NCBI GenBank assembly: GCA_027604505.1
Contig: JADIIX010000024.1
Span: forward strand, 62,001 to 126,000
Direction of reading: 5' to 3'
DNA from: Gonapodya sp. JEL0774
Taxonomy: Eukaryota; Monoblepharomycota; Monoblepharidomycetes; Monoblepharidales; Gonapodyaceae
Length of the DNA stretch: 64,000 nucleotides
Part shown: in pieces, positions 1 to 13,545 of the stretch
How the letters are laid out: the number at the start of each line of letters is the position of its first letter
How positions within the stretch are numbered: position 1 is the stretch's first letter
Made by a program: the position numbers and the translations under genes
Notes under the pieces: generated by a model
The model's database searches: none
What the model saw: only the letters and a program-made list of their open reading frames with translations
What the model was told of the DNA's origin: nothing

Positions 1-3000
1 TTTCAAGTTTTGACTTTTGGGCATCGGTGAAGTCGCCGTTGATTGTTTGCAGACGTAAAGCGGCTAGTTGAATAGCTATTCGCTCCTGGAGAGGGTAAAC
101 ATCTTTGGCAACGTTGTCTGCTGCCTGGGAAAAGAAATAGCGTGAGAACGAGAATGACGAAAATAAGCCAAAAATTTGGGCTCTCGATTACCTGAGCAGC
201 AAGAAGGTGATACTCTGTAGGATCTGACAGAATTTCCTGAGGATTCCGGAACACCCTCCTCTTCATCACAATCCGTGGTTCACTGGTGCTCGCTTTTTAA
301 ATGGAAGTTACTGAAAATACAAGAATGAAGAGAGGGACAAAAGTCATTCTTACAGTTGGTAGCTTCCTTTTTGTGTCCTTTTGCTGTGGCTAATGAGGGG
401 CTGCCTTGACCAATTGATCCGTCGAGCTTTTCCCACTTCGAAAGAAGATCCGATATGTATTCTTTATGTTTGATCAGGAGCTCTAGTGAGTTTGTGCAGT
501 ATGGGGTGATTGTTGTCCCCAAATAACTATAATGTTGGAATACACCCAACCCACCGTCCTTGCCACGACATTCATATAATGACCATCCCGCTGAGTCCTT
601 CAAATCAATGCGTCTGGAAAGATCTTTGATCGCTTGCGAGGCTGTCATGACAAGATCCGTCGGGAGGACTTTAACTTGGCCATCTAGAAGCTGGACTCGA
701 CACATCACGGGACTAGTTGTCTGGAAAGGCAATGTCAGGTATCCAACATTAAGTCAAAGATATAATGGAAGGAGTCCTGGTACAATCACGTACAACAACA
801 GCTTGAATCTCAGATGAGGATGGGGGAAGCCGTTTTGGTCCGTTCAAACTAATTTGCTTCAACCCTGCTCTGGCCATGACAACAAGTTTATGAAGCGTTG
901 ATTGATCTACGCAAGGAGAAATTATGTGGAGAATGTTCTAGGAGCAATCGAGTATTAAAATCGACATTAAAGTCTGCTCACCTTCTTTGTCTTTCGATTT
1001 CGTTTGCTCTTCTGTCCGCCGGATAAATGCCAAAAGAAACTTGGAGAAAGCTTTGCCCGCGGGGAAAGCGGACGTCGCAAGAGCCATCATTATCCAGCCG
1101 TTTTGCCGAATTTCGTTCCAGCTGTGGGAGAGCCAATCAAAGTCAAAGCATCCGGGTGCAACAAGGAGGTGTGAACGCACTTCTTCGGCACCTTGGCAGG
1201 CTCTGAAACCTGTCTGCATATCTGAACGAAGATTTCGTCTCGCAATTCAGGGTACTCGATACCAATTGTAATAATCTTTTTGGCAGCAGCGAATGCATCA
1301 TCGGGCTTCTTCCAGTTCGCCTCGAGGACTTTGAACAGCACTGTCGCGAATTCACAATGAATATAGAGTACCACACGATTAGAGGCGGTCTCCATGACAA
1401 GCAAACAGAAAGACTCACGTTTGAACGTTTCACAAGGAATCTCCACCAGCTTTTCACCCAATGCTGGCAGTCGGCAGATAGACATGGGAATAACGTCCTT
1501 CGTATAGGTGAGCATGTCCTGTATATCGAGCATCTTCGTCTTTTTGGCAAGAGTGCCACTTGTTTTGGAGTGGAACTACAAGGCCGTTAGTGAACGTCCT
1601 TCGCGGTGTCACAAGATGCTCTCACCTCAAAGTATTTTTCCCCATATGCTTTCATCGAAAATTCAGGAGCATTAATGTCAAAGTTATCCTTGGCATCGAT
1701 GCTATCTGCGGAGCCCTGATGATTGAGATTGTCATACCACCAGAGCACGGATTGCTAATATCTGACAACAGAACCTACCATCTCAACCAAGTCTTTAATT
1801 CGTCCGTTGGATCGAAGTTTCTTTTCGAGAGCGAGGTTCGTTCCACTTTGAGCCAGGTTTTCTTCGGAATCCGGCACTTTCTGTGTCTGCTTCCTTTTTA
1901 TCGTCATTTGACCAATCTCAGCATTAAGATTATCAAACATGCGTGAAAGGTCTTCATTTTTCGGCTTTGCAGGCTTTCCCTGGTTGGGCTGCTGGAAATC
2001 ACCCAGAAATGCAAAAAGGTTGTCTAACGCCGCTGTCTCGGGAGATTCAGCCGTGCCGTCGCCTTCTGATTGAGCAGCCCGCATTTTCTGCATCTCTTCT
2101 TGAAGCGCTTTCATCTGCGACCATTTGCAAGGTTCAAGTGAGTAGCTTGTCCGTTAGGATTCGCGTAGTGACGTACTCTGTCTTCTTCAACCTGCCTCCT
2201 CGCCTCCTCTTCTTTCTGAGCTGCGCTTTTTTCTTGCTCCTTACGCTTGGGATCATCGCCGTCCTTTCGTGCTTTTTGCCTTGCTTCGATCATTCTACGC
2301 AACATCTGTCTGGCCAACCAACCTCGAGTATCTGTGCGTTCCGAAGTTCGTCAGTACTAATGCGAATACGCAGAGATACACATAAACTGACGTGCTTGGA
2401 TCTTCACAATTCCTTTCCTGGTTTTCTTGTATCGACGCTTCATTATGAACATACGTACGGCTGCGGTTTCAAGGACATCAGCAACCAGGCGAAGCAGCAA
2501 ACCATAAGTTTCGCATACTCTTCTCCACTTTTATTGCGGCCGCTTTCTTCTTGAGGTAATTCTTGCGCGCTACATACGCTCGGAGATTCTTGGCAATAAT
2601 GAGCCCTTTCTCCTTGTATATCTTGTCACGAAGGGAGGCAAGAACATTGACCTGGGTATATGATGAAATAAAACTAGGTTTCGGTTCGTTCCCGAAGCTT
2701 GCACGTCAGGTTTTCACATACAGCGGGCAATCGGAGAAAAATCTTGGTCGCCCCTGCCTGGACAAGGTCCGTTGACAAACCAGCCGCCTTGACGATGGCA
2801 AAACACGAAGCTGTAGCGTCAGACGTAACTTTAGAAATGGCGAGGCATTTGTAACTGTTCGATAACAGTGTGGAGGTGTTAGAGTAGAACATGTAATCTC
2901 CCGTTGAAAAAAACCTACTTGGCCACAAAATCTGCAAACGGAAGCCGCACCGGGTATCCTGCCTTTCGAATCTTCACTGTATCTAGTAGTCCGGAATATC

Positions 3001-6000
3001 TCAGTTGTGCTGTCGTCGAAAACGTATTGTCCATCCATAAAAGTTAGCCTTGCGTAGACCGGCTCTCTAAGTGCAACTTACCGGTCACCATCTCAAGATT
3101 CCATTCAAATGCTACTTTGTTAGGATTCGGCTTTATGCACCGAACGTAGTGCGGGGTAGTGGCAGTCAAGGTGGAGACGAGCGCGTTGAGGGAGTTCTGG
3201 GAGGATGGACACGGAGGTTACCAAAGGCAGTTACGGTGAAGGTGATAGATGTTAGCACCAAAGTTTAATCATTTCAGATTTTCGAACCTTAAAATTGGTT
3301 GATGAGGTCGGTGCCTTCCCACCAGGGGCATTCTTTAATGCCTCCACTCGAGCTGCAAAGAGAGTCGCAACAAACTGGTTCTAATGGTTGTCATGAAGGG
3401 AGCCCAACAAATGCGTGAGTTTCTTAGTATTGATCGTAAGAGGCTATTGTTTAAAACTCTTGGATACTCACTTGACTATTCTCCACTAACGCAAACACCT
3501 CAGGCTGCACAGAGTCCCTGTTCTTCTCCAAGAACCCTTGGACTGTGTACATGACTTCTCCAGCGTAGTGGCGAATACCAAAGACACCTTTGGCCGTTTT
3601 AGGCTTGACGTAGTGGTCCGAGTTCGGAGGCTTTGCGAAGGCGTCGTTCATCTTGGAGAGCCAAGTCTCGTCGGAGCCCTTTGGGAAACGAGTTTCTTCG
3701 TCGAGAGTACCAAGGATACCGAGCTTCGCCTGAGGACATTTGCACAGTGCTTTCGGGATATTGAGAGAAATCTTCCACGAAAAGCGGACCCACCTCGATG
3801 AGATCGATGACGCCCTGGTTGTCGACGAAGTTAATTTTACTCCACTGAATTTTCTCCTTCTCATACTGAGGTAGGATATTTGAGGTAGTAAAAGGTGCGT
3901 AAAAGGTGCGTTGAACAAACTGGTCAGTTTGTCATCAACACTCAGTCAGTCCACTTCGCAACCCACCTCGATCTGCTCCAGCTTAAAGATAAACTGATTG
4001 AAAAATTGTTGCAGCTTCTCGTTGGTGAAATTACTAAGCAAACCGGAGTTGGGCAAAAAAACCATTGTTTTCCAGCAACACTTCGTTACCCACATGCAAA
4101 GCTGCTCAAAGCTATTTATTTGAAACACTTCAAATCCGAAAATATCCAGCACGCCCACGAAACACTGATCTCCAACTTCGTCTTTCTTCTTCAGTGCCGC
4201 ATTGATGACCTCCACAAGTCTCTGGAACAAACCATCGTACACATTCTTTGCCACTGCGTCCCTGTTATCCGCTGCCTGATCCGGTTTCAAGTTAACCAGT
4301 GTTGTTTCGTTGCGAATTGTGAGTCGTTTGAAGCAGAGAACCTCCGCGAGCTTTTTGGCATCACACCCAATCATCCCACACACCGCGTCCAAAGTGTCTT
4401 TGTTCGAGACCTCGGACTGCTCCCCACCAGATCGCGGAGTGAACTTGACATTCCCCAAATGAAGAACTGCGCTTAGAACTCGGAAGCACCCTTCAATGTC
4501 CGCCGGGGTCATGCCCAGCACAGTCATGGCAAGCTTGAGCGCCTGCCAGTGCTTGGTGTCGTTCACGCCCGGTATGTCCACACAGCCAGACTGATTCAAG
4601 TAGAAGTACGCTGAAGGTTCGAGAAGCTGGTACTTCTGCTTTTCTTCCGGGCTTGCACCAATAACCATATGGTAAAAGCAGTGGTCTACAGAGGGGGGGC
4701 ATCCAAAGTGACACCACGAAAATGATTTTGAGCCAAATACGTTGACGGATTCCGCTTCTCGACGTTACTCACAGTTTCGCTCAGACGGTGCCTGTCTCGT
4801 CACACGCGATTTCTCAAGGAGATCTGGGGTGGTCGTAGAAGTTATCCACTAAGTCAGTCGCGCGCTCGCCAACGAATAAGCGTCAACAAGTCTTCCACAT
4901 TGTAGACTGTGCAGTTGTGATCCCCAACTGATGTAAAAAGCAAACGGGATTCCGTATGCAACTCGCTCCACTAAAGCGAATCTCATCTTCCTGCCCCCTC
5001 CCCCGGTAACTACATGATGCCATCCTTGATCTCAACGACTCACAATTGACAATCTGCGCCCCGGTGATCTGCGCTGTCTTTCCAAACTGGATTTGAATGA
5101 ACTTTCCGAAACGGGAAGAGTTGTTGTTACGGACGGTTTTGGCGTTACCTGTGGGAAGCCAAAAGTCAAGATCAGAATGAGTTGGGGGAACTCGCAAAGA
5201 CGATGTGCGAGATGGAAGAGGTGGGGATGACCACCAATCAAGTTGCAGGAGTCTTGCAGTAACGGAGACACTTTGAAGTCGCTCTTGGATGCTAATAGGT
5301 CTCCGATCAATAGCAAAACGCATGACACGGCGCCATGACAATTCTCATTTCACGTTCCGGGAGTTGTTTCTACTGAAGGAACCCGTCTCGTGGATGCCTG
5401 CATGCATGCTCACCAAACGCTTCGAGAATAGTGTTCGACTCGAGGATCTGCTGTTCCACCCAGGACTCTTGATTCGCTTGGGTGGTGACAGCAGTGAGAT
5501 ATTGAAGGATGTATTTGGTGGATTCCTGAGCAGGTGGGATTGACACCAACGAGCGCCCGAGCCAGTAGATGCGGTGCAAGGCACGACAAGACAAAGTCAG
5601 TCGCCCAACCAAGCTCCCTAAACTCATTTGAAGCCTTACCGACTTCCCCGCTCCCGATTCTCCAGAGATGATAACACCCTGGTTCTTACGATTTTGCAGA
5701 ACATTGGCGTAGGCAGCTTCAGCGACGGCAAAAATGTGAGGAGGATTATCAGTGAGCTTGCTACCGCGGTGGCGCTTGATATATTCCTGTGAACGTGGTG
5801 GAAAATCAGCCAGTGTGATGCACTACCCCACGAGAAGGAACGGCCATGGCGTGAAAAGCGCACACAAGCATCCTATTTTGCAGAATATCTTCTGTCGTAT
5901 TTGACGAATTGGTGCTGTGGCGCTGTGCAACCACTCTTGGTAGCTCCACTAAGTTGGGTTGGTCACGAAGTCCCATCGGTTTTAGACTCGTTCCTTTTCC

Positions 6001-6210
6001 TCTCCTTCGTGTAATGTGCACATTCTTAGCCCAGACCCAGCCACCTACTTGTGAGAATATCGGTTGTACTTCGTACGGGTTGAGGGCAACAAGAATAGTT
6101 CCGGTCAAGGTATAGATGATCTTCTTTTCGTATCGAACTCTGAGGTTGTTGAGAATGGACTCCTCAGTGAGCTCATCGAGCTGGATCATATCATCTGTGC
6201 CGGCAGACAT
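1..6210 (-). CDS. Unconventional MyTH4-FERM myosin heavy chain (3' end outside window)
   Basis: Actin-based motor with a MyTH4-FERM tail. The ATG is at 6208-6210 and opens the motor with [19 protein letters not shown]. The P-loop GESGAGKS lies near 5650, switch I ([13 protein letters not shown]) near 5110 and switch II ([17 protein letters not shown]) near 4110. A neck with one IQ-like stretch ([16 protein letters not shown]) lies near 2290. It is followed by a charged, helical segment (about 1760-2260), a MyTH4 domain (about 1200-1500, [20 protein letters not shown]) and a FERM F1 lobe (about 560-740). [15 protein letters not shown] near 215 belongs to FERM, and the rest of FERM lies beyond base 1. 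The gene has many short introns. MyTH4-FERM myosins (classes VII, X, XV and protist relatives) bind microtubules and membrane proteins and build filopodia; Dikarya lack them. The class cannot be fixed here. No frame damage was seen in the exons I could read. Confidence 0.9.
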
Positions 6211-6748
6211 CGCTGGATGATTTCTGTGCTAAGGTGTACAATGGGGAGCAGGAGGGATCAGGTCGACTGCTTCCAATTACAGCAGGGGGATGACCTGGAC
6301 GAATGCACTTTGCCCACTACGAGCAGCGGAGAAGCGAAGACGATTGGGAGCGGGCAACGGGCACGGTCTGGCCACGCAGCTGGAACAAGGATGAAGTTAC
6401 GATCGGATCGGTGTCCCTTCACTTTACCCGCACTCGACGAGGCCACACAACCAACACACAACGCGAAGAAAACCCATTCGTACACAACTCAACTTAGCTG
6501 CACTTCTATCAATCAATTAACTATCGATATCATGCAACTCCAAAATCGATAACAGAGAAACGTAGGAACCACGACGGAGGGACCATCGGCAATTTTTGTT
6601 TTATGCTGTAACACGAGTACACGCACTTTTCGGCTCAAGATGTCTGCATGTATATGCAATTGCATGCGTAATTGTGCAGCGATTCGCCTCGTTGCCTTCA
6701 TACACAAGCCGTAGGCGTAATTCACTCTTCGTTCTTCTCGATCCCGGT
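6211..6748. promoter_or_regulatory. Divergent intergenic region, myosin / IQ-motif gene
   Basis: About 540 bp separate the oppositely directed ATGs at 6210 (-) and 6749 (+). No convincing ORF runs through it. It presumably carries both promoters, but I found no clear TATA box. Confidence 0.4.
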
Positions 6749-9700
6749 ATGATCCGGCATGCGGATCCCCAACCATTTTCTTCACCTTCGTCTCGTGCCA
6801 TCTCTGGCTCCACCCAGCGTGTTATGTCACTTTTACAGGCCTCGCCATACGCGACGTCCATGGCACCACCCGCCCGCAGATTCGCACGATCCGCCAGACG
6901 CGCGACGCTTTCTCCGATCTCTGGTGTCGCTGACCTGCGATGGGACCGTGACGCCGATCTGGCGGAGGAGAATCTGAGGCTGAAGAGGTTGTGTAACAGT
7001 CTGACCAAGGAGGCGAGAGTCATGGCAGGGAAAGTGCGTGCCGCAACAGAGGATTTGGAACGCGTGGAGCGAAAGTACGCGGACTTATGGGTGAGTGCAA
7101 TGCTCATGGTGCTTGAGTGAACTGTTCACCGGACAATGACTTGGGAACTCCACGACGGACTCATCTCCATCAATACGCCTGGCAATTGGCTACCCTCTTC
7201 CAAACACTCACTTGGAAATTCTAACGCCTCACTCAGGCGCTCTCATTGGGCCCCAACCCATCCACCTCCACCCTACGATCGGAACAAACACTCTCCGTCA
7301 ACCTCAAACGTCTTCTCCGCTCGCGAACTGCTGAGCTGGATAGCTTGCGAGCTGCATATGATGCAGTGCGGGACGATGTGCGACACGTGCGGGTGCAGCA
7401 AATGGAGCAGGAGTTGGCGCGGTGCCTGCGTGAGATCATGGAGCTCAAAATGAAGAGCGAAGAGGAGGCAGAAAAGGCGCAGAAAGCCACTCTACGGGAG
7501 GAAGAAGGAGAGGTGATGTCACAATGGGGCAGTCGTGATTCGGCAGGCAGGAACCGTGGAACCATCGAAGCTAGGCCGCTGGCAAGGAGCCCTTCCAGAG
7601 AGTCCCATCTCCGAACGATGTCCCGCGACCGCCCCGAGCAGAGGAAAAAGGAACGTGATAGCGATCGTGAGAGACTTGCCAGGCTTGAGAGCACCGTGAG
7701 GAGGTTGGTGGAGGAGAAAAAGGAGATGCAGGGTGCGTTTCACAGATACTGTTCAAAACATCCAACTGGCCTCATAGTCATTTTCTGATACATGTTCCGA
7801 TCTCGAATCATTCTGTCCTCGCTGGTGAAAACGTCCATGCACCCCATTCAGAGCATCTTCGCTTTCACCCTCGGTCGCACACTAACCTCACGGAACCTGC
7901 GTCAGCTGCACCCCGCCCTACGTCCTCGAAGGTGAGCCTTGCATTCGCCACCATCTCCCACTCAAACTCAATTTCGCTTGAATGGGGCATTTCGTGCTGC
8001 TCACCTCTGTGTTATACTTTAGCCTGTCACTCTCCATCACCCTCGGGTTGTCTCATCTGATCCTCGAGCTCCCACATCCTCATCTTCTCCTAAGGTGCCA
8101 CCAAAGCATGGACCGGTTCATTCGGCACCTCCATTCCACCACCCCTCCACTGTGCGACATCCACATGTCGTGCACGATCATCGGGAGGTCGACTCGCACC
8201 CACCACGATTGGCGCAACAAACTACGAAAGGGTGAGACCTCGCTTGTTTTTAATTTATTGTGGCAGTTTCACCTATTTTGAGGTCCCTGACAGGTCCCAC
8301 CCCACGGTCAGCCTACAACATGCCCTCTCTCACTCAACGCTCGTTCCCCATCCGACAACAGACTCGGAGACTCTCTGGATGGTCCTCTCGGCACCATACG
8401 CCGCGTATCTTGTAGCGTTCGTGATTCTCCTTTTCATGCCCTCAGAGTGAGGGGTATTTCAGTTCACAAGGTTACCCTTTACCACAGCCACCACTCGCGT
8501 ACAGCCATCCCTGGCACTGCTTCTATCGAACATCTTACGTCGATTCGCCAAGCAGGCTCAACGAGCGACAAAATCCACTGGAGTGGCCCAACCAGATCGA
8601 GCACCCGGTTGGATCACACGAAAGACTCCGGAGCAAGAAGTGGCTCGCGGGAAAGAATGGGGGATGTGCGAGTGGCCTCGAGAACTGATATGAGAGAGGA
8701 AGATATGTAAGCTGGGATTGCGACTTGGGAGAGTGTTTATCTGCTTCCGTGATTCAGCGTCCGCATGTATTGAACTCCCTCAGTCAACACCCCACCCCAA
8801 CCTTGACCCCCGTAGATGTCGAGGCTTCTTGGTATACCTTCACAACTCCTGTCTATTCCTCGTTTTTCAATTCGTAAGGCTCGCTCAATTGGATCTTCCG
8901 CTGTCACCCCTGATTGTCGTTTCACTGCAACAGCCGAACACCCACTCCTCATGTCGCCCTTCCCCCACTGCAATCGGCTCCCACTGCCGCGCGTGCGCGT
9001 TTGCCCGCATCTCCTGCCGGATCATCTCACTTGAAACTCTCCAGCGACAGAGACCCGTCCAACCCACTACTCGGCCCTGCCGTGGGACTGGCGTCTCCAC
9101 CTCCCACTCGCGCTGCACGATTACGTAGTCGACATGCTGGGAAGAGTGGGAGCAGTAGAGATATAGGACCTAAGACCGAAGACGAAGCGGCCCGTAAGCT
9201 GCAGGGGGCGTGGCGACGATGGAAGGCACGCAAAGGAGCTGCAGCAAGTCGTGGGAACGGGAACGAGAGGGGCAAAGTGCAGTCGCTGAGGGTTGAAATT
9301 CCGAAGGCCAGCAGGAAAAGGTAAATTGAATTTCGAGCACCAGTGCCGTGGTCTCCACCAACGAAAGCTTACTCCGACGACCGAAAGCGCTTCGGATGAT
9401 CCCTTCCTCCTCACATCGTCTCCCTACGAAGTTTTTCTTGCTCGTTCCTCCCCTCACGCCGTCTCTCCATCACCCCTCTCTGCTTCCGAGTTTCCCGTCC
9501 AGCATATCTCCCGTACCGCCATCTCTTCATCCCCTGCACGAACTACGAGCGCATCGTCTCCTAAGTTATCCTCCCCCCAGTCCCCGTCTCTGCACAGCTC
9601 CACACGGCCCACCCAGCCGTCTCCCCTCTCCCGAATTTCTTACCCCGCTCCTCCGTCAAACCATGGAAGCATGAGCATATCCGGCAGCAACGGCGGTCTG

Positions 9701-11399
9701 GTTCCCTTGGAAAGATCTATTGACGTTGCAGACCTCGATAGATTTGCGACCAGGGTACAGACAGCCTACCGGGGCTGGAGCGTGAGGAGGATGGGTTTGG
9801 AGGCTGCCGCGAGCAAAGCCGTGGGTGAGAGGAAGCGAAAACCACTGGCGGAAGAGTGAGTTGCCTACTTGGGGAGCGACTGAGAGGATTCGAGATGCTC
9901 AATCACCTCAATTGCTCTCACCAGTCAATGGGACGCACTCACTGGCAAGGTTTACGCAACCTTCCTTGCCGGTCGCCATCCATCTACTCAGAAGCCGATC
10001 GCAAATGAAATAGACGCAGGCATGACCGCTGCGCCGACATCCCGTGAAATGAAAGTGAACGTGCCCGGCTTGATACACGCTGTCTCGCCTGTTCCCGTCA
10101 CGTCTATGGTCGCCCCTGCTGTACAGGTTACGCGATCGGAAAGCTCACGGATAGGAATGAAAGTAACCAACATCGAGGAAGAGTGAGCGCATATTGTTGT
10201 ATCCCTCTGAGTCAAGTTCTTTTGTAAAGCCCGCACATCCTCCCAACACTCATCAGCTCTTGGTCGACACTTACCGCGGCACCTTACGCCAAGTATCTCC
10301 ACCATCACTCGACAACACCTGTGCACTCACCATCTGCAACCTCGCCAGTTCCCACGTCCACGACGCCCACGCGCCACTCCCGCGCTCCAAGCGCAGCCTC
10401 CCTCATCCTCGACCACGCACACCGATCCCGAAACGCAAGCGGCGGATCCCTTTCGAGCAACACGGGTGGTCTACGATCGCTCGCTGGGAAAAACTCCAGT
10501 GCGGGATCTCCTCACGCAGAGCCCATGGCGTCTTCCGCCAGCGCCCAGCGCCCGCCGTCTCTCGCGCGGATGGGAAGCTTGGGTGGTGGCGGTGGATTGG
10601 CTTCGGGAGCGCACATCAAGTCGCCCCTTCGGGTCGCCGCCATGGTCGAGGAGGGGGAGTGGGAAGTCCATGGAGGATCGGACGGGGAGCGCCAGAGGGC
10701 TGCGGTGAAGGTTCAGGCCGCGTTCCGGGGCCACCGTGTGCGCAAGGCGATAAAAGCGGAGCCAGGTCGTCATGGTGTTGGAAAGGGTGGTGGGGGGACA
10801 GATCAGGTATCAGAAACAGTGGAACTGCCAACGGGTTCGAAGATGATTTTTGGAAATGAGAATGGACGGGGAGAAGACGAAGTGGTGGAGGAAGAGGAGT
10901 GGTTGCTCTCTGAGAGCGAGGGAGAGGATGAAGCGGACGGGACTGTGGGGAGTGCCGAAGGTGGAAGTCGAGATGCCGGTCCTAAGGAGCAATCGCACGC
11001 TTCACTCGTGCTGACCCAGCCCACGTGAGTTGGCGATTGGCTTGTGGTTGGCTTAGTCTAATATTCTCGACCTGTATGCTCGCACTTCCACCCAGAACTC
11101 ACCCTCATCCACCCCAATCACCACCCCTCCTCGACGACCCGTGGTGGTCCCTCACCACTCCACTTTACTCAACTTAGTACGTAATGTCTCTTTTGCCACC
11201 CTTTTCTCCCCTGCCCTCTCTGCCCGCGCCACCTCTCCAATAACCATGTTCTTGTATGTTCCTGCTTTTACACAGCCTCGCCCACCCTCCCGCTCCTCGC
11301 CTCCTACCCCCTGCAAAGCGCAACGGAAGTTCATCGTCGGTTGGCTCCGTGGGGTCTGTGGTAGGGTCCGTGGGGAGGAAATTGGGATTGTTTGGATGA
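6749..11399 (+). CDS. Coiled-coil protein with three IQ motifs
   Basis: Candidate ATGs lie at 6749 and 6824. The first exon encodes a coiled coil (AEENLRLKRLCNSLTKEAR) and ends at a GT near 7091. The next exon (about 7238-7732) continues a heptad-rich coil (LKRLLRSRTAELDSLRAAYD, VQQMEQELARCLREIMELK). A Ser/Pro/His-rich disordered middle follows. Three IQ calmodulin-binding motifs come next: ARKLQGAWRRWKARKGAA (about 9190), RVQTAYRGWSVRRMG (about 9750) and AAVKVQAAFRGHRVRKAIK (about 10700). An acidic stretch (EEEEWLLSESEGEDEADG) precedes the C-terminus, and the last exon appears to end GRKLGLFG-stop at 11397-11399. The order coiled coil then IQ motifs recalls IQCE-type ciliary proteins, but this is only a resemblance. 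Exons between 7.8 and 9.0 kb are uncertain. Confidence 0.7.
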
Positions 11400-12017
11400 T
11401 GACCAGACGCCAACGTGGGGGTGGGGTCGAGAGGTGTCCCGTCATGGCATGGACTAGATGATGGTGCTGGGGGTTCTTGAAGGCTTGCATGACGCTGCAG
11501 GGGAATGGGAGCCGGTGCACAAAAAGTATTTTTCTTTGATATGTATTGGTCTGTTGCCTTTGTTGAATATACACGGAAAGGTTCTCAGAGATGGATGAAA
11601 TGGCGTGTCTACATCGCGGGCACGGGCGAGCGGGACACCATGTGGAGTCCGGGACTGCGTGTGTCAGAGGCAGTGACTCCACACCGGGCCATTTCTGCCC
11701 GCAAACAATGGGTGACAAGCCCGTGGGTAGTCAAAGTTTCAAGATGACCCGCCATAGTATACCCGCTACGTAGTGAGGGTGACACGAAACGAGGGAGAGA
11801 GAGTTGCGAAATGGGGGTAAGTGGACTGGTTGGCCATCAAAACAGCCACGAAACCGTGAACGTCACCATTCCGATACCATCACTATAACCGGAGAACCCA
11901 TTCCAATCTAATGACCACGTCACATTCTTTCACCGCCACTCGGCCCATCTGGCCATATCTCACCAAACCACCCGACTCGAACCCGCTCCACTTTTACCGC
12001 ACTCAATCGACCCACTC
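11400..12017. other. Convergent intergenic region
   Basis: This is the 3' flank of the IQ-motif gene (+) and of the uS5m gene (-). The short ORFs here are compositionally biased shadows. I see no gene or repeat. Confidence 0.5.
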
Positions 12018-13126
12018 TCAACCCACCTGCACATCGACGATCTTCCTGCCTCTCCTCTTGGCCACGTCCTCAGCCCTAGTCTGTTTCTTGAGCGCCTCGT
12101 ATGCGGCCTTGACAACGTTCATGGGGTTGGTGGAGCCGACGACCTTGGCAGTACAGTCGCGGATGCCCGAGGCGGTGAGAAGGGTGTGGATGTTGCGGTT
12201 GGCGACGAGGCCGTGGCCTTCGGGGGTGGGGGTTGCGGGGTTAGTGTGATGTAATGAGATGTAGCCCTTTGCTTGGTCCTGCCTCCAAGCTTCTTTGCCC
12301 ACTCACCTGGGGCTCTCGTCCACAGCCTGACCTTTGACGCGCCATACTGGTTTTCTACATCGTGCCAGAGGGTCCTGTTTTCGTATCTTTCGATAGGCTG
12401 AAGGTTGGCGATGGCCCGACGGAGCGCCTTTTGGACTGCCGAGTTGAGATCGGGGGATTTGCCCTCGCCTATGCCTGCGGCGCCGGATTGGTTTCCTGAA
12501 GAGTGCGAGTTTCGTGTAGTGGTTGTGGATTGGAGGAGCGTGCACGGGGAGGATTGAGCGGTATTCACGACAGTGTGAAACCAAACATACACACACGATA
12601 GAATGTAACAAGAACGAGAGAATAAGACAAAGAAAAATTTCACGGAGAAGGAAAAAAGCTGACCTACGACGACCATTGCCCACAGGCGTCGCACTTTGCC
12701 CGCTCTTGACTGCCTGACAACCCGGCGAACATGGATGAGTCGCTTAAACAGCGCGTTCCCATTTGTTGGGTTTGGGGGGATGTCTGACTGCTGTGGTCGG
12801 GCAGCAAATGTCGGAGAGGGCCGCGTGAGTCTGGGGGGACGCGGCTGCTGTGGTTGTGTTGGTTGGGTTGAGGGGAGAGGAGAAGATGGGGATGCCCGAG
12901 CGGGGGGGGTGTCCGCAACAGCTGCGCATGGAGTTACAGAAGCGTGCAAGAGTCTGCGTTGAGGCTGGCCGTGTCCAGACAGGGCCGGTGTGCGCGGTGT
13001 GCCTGGTGCTGGTGTCCAATCCATACATCTCGCCGGCGACGACACTCCCGAACAGGCGACAGACGCCGCCACTCGACTCGGTATCGATCGCACGGATCCA
13101 GCCGATAAAAATCGCCCAAGCATCAT
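12018..13126 (-). CDS. MRPS5: Mitochondrial small-subunit ribosomal protein uS5m
   Basis: Component of the mitoribosomal small subunit at the decoding and mRNA-entry side. An ATG at 13124-13126 gives MMLGRFLSAGSVRSIPSRV, a basic, Ser-rich presequence; an in-frame GTG at 13159 lies further upstream. A Pro-rich linker leads into the S5 double-stranded-RNA-binding fold (FKRLIHVRRVVRQSRAGKVR, then RRLWAMVVVG). After an intron (about 12500-12663) the family core continues with GAAGIGEGKSPDLNSAVQKA and ENRTLWHDVENQYGASKVRL. After a second intron (about 12230-12310) come GHGLVANRNIHTLLTASGI and GSTNPMNVVKAAYEAL, the S5 C-terminal lobe. The stop is at 12018. The gene is divergent from Iwr1, about 420 bp between ATGs. 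Identification is secure from the consecutive S5 motifs. Confidence 0.92.
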
Positions 13127-13545
13127 CTCTTTTCCGTTGCCGTTGCCGAGCTCTTCCACGAGCGTCCGGAAAACTGTTGCTCCAAGAAGTCGCTTTGGTC
13201 AGAGGTGATGATCACAAACCCAGCTTATCTCCCAATGGAGAGTGGAAAGAAGAGGTTCCGGTGCTCTTTTTGACATTACCGGTGGCAGATTTAAATATAT
13301 GGAAGCTTCATTCGCTTTCGTAACTCCTTCAAGTACTTTTTCTAGACACTTTTGCCTCTGGACACGCGCGGCGCGACTTTCTGTTCAAATAAAACTCTTT
13401 AATCCAAAAGCAGACAGTTGTATCAAATTTGAATATTGCGGAGGGTAATCATGATCAGTTCACCTTTCTTTTTTTGTGAAGACTCGGACTGGTCTTCACA
13501 TCGTTTTGTGAATCCAACCCATTCTCCTTTCTCATTCACGAGTCC
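13127..13545. promoter_or_regulatory. Divergent promoter region, uS5m / Iwr1
   Basis: A 419-bp gap separates opposite ATGs. It includes an AT-rich patch around 13290-13440 (TTTAAATATATGG near 13290). Promoter elements are inferred from position only. Confidence 0.35.

Noticed and set aside
3885-3912. Short tandem duplication (AAAAGGTGCGT twice)
   Set aside because: It falls in a myosin intron or at its edge; an 11-base duplication there is ordinary slippage.
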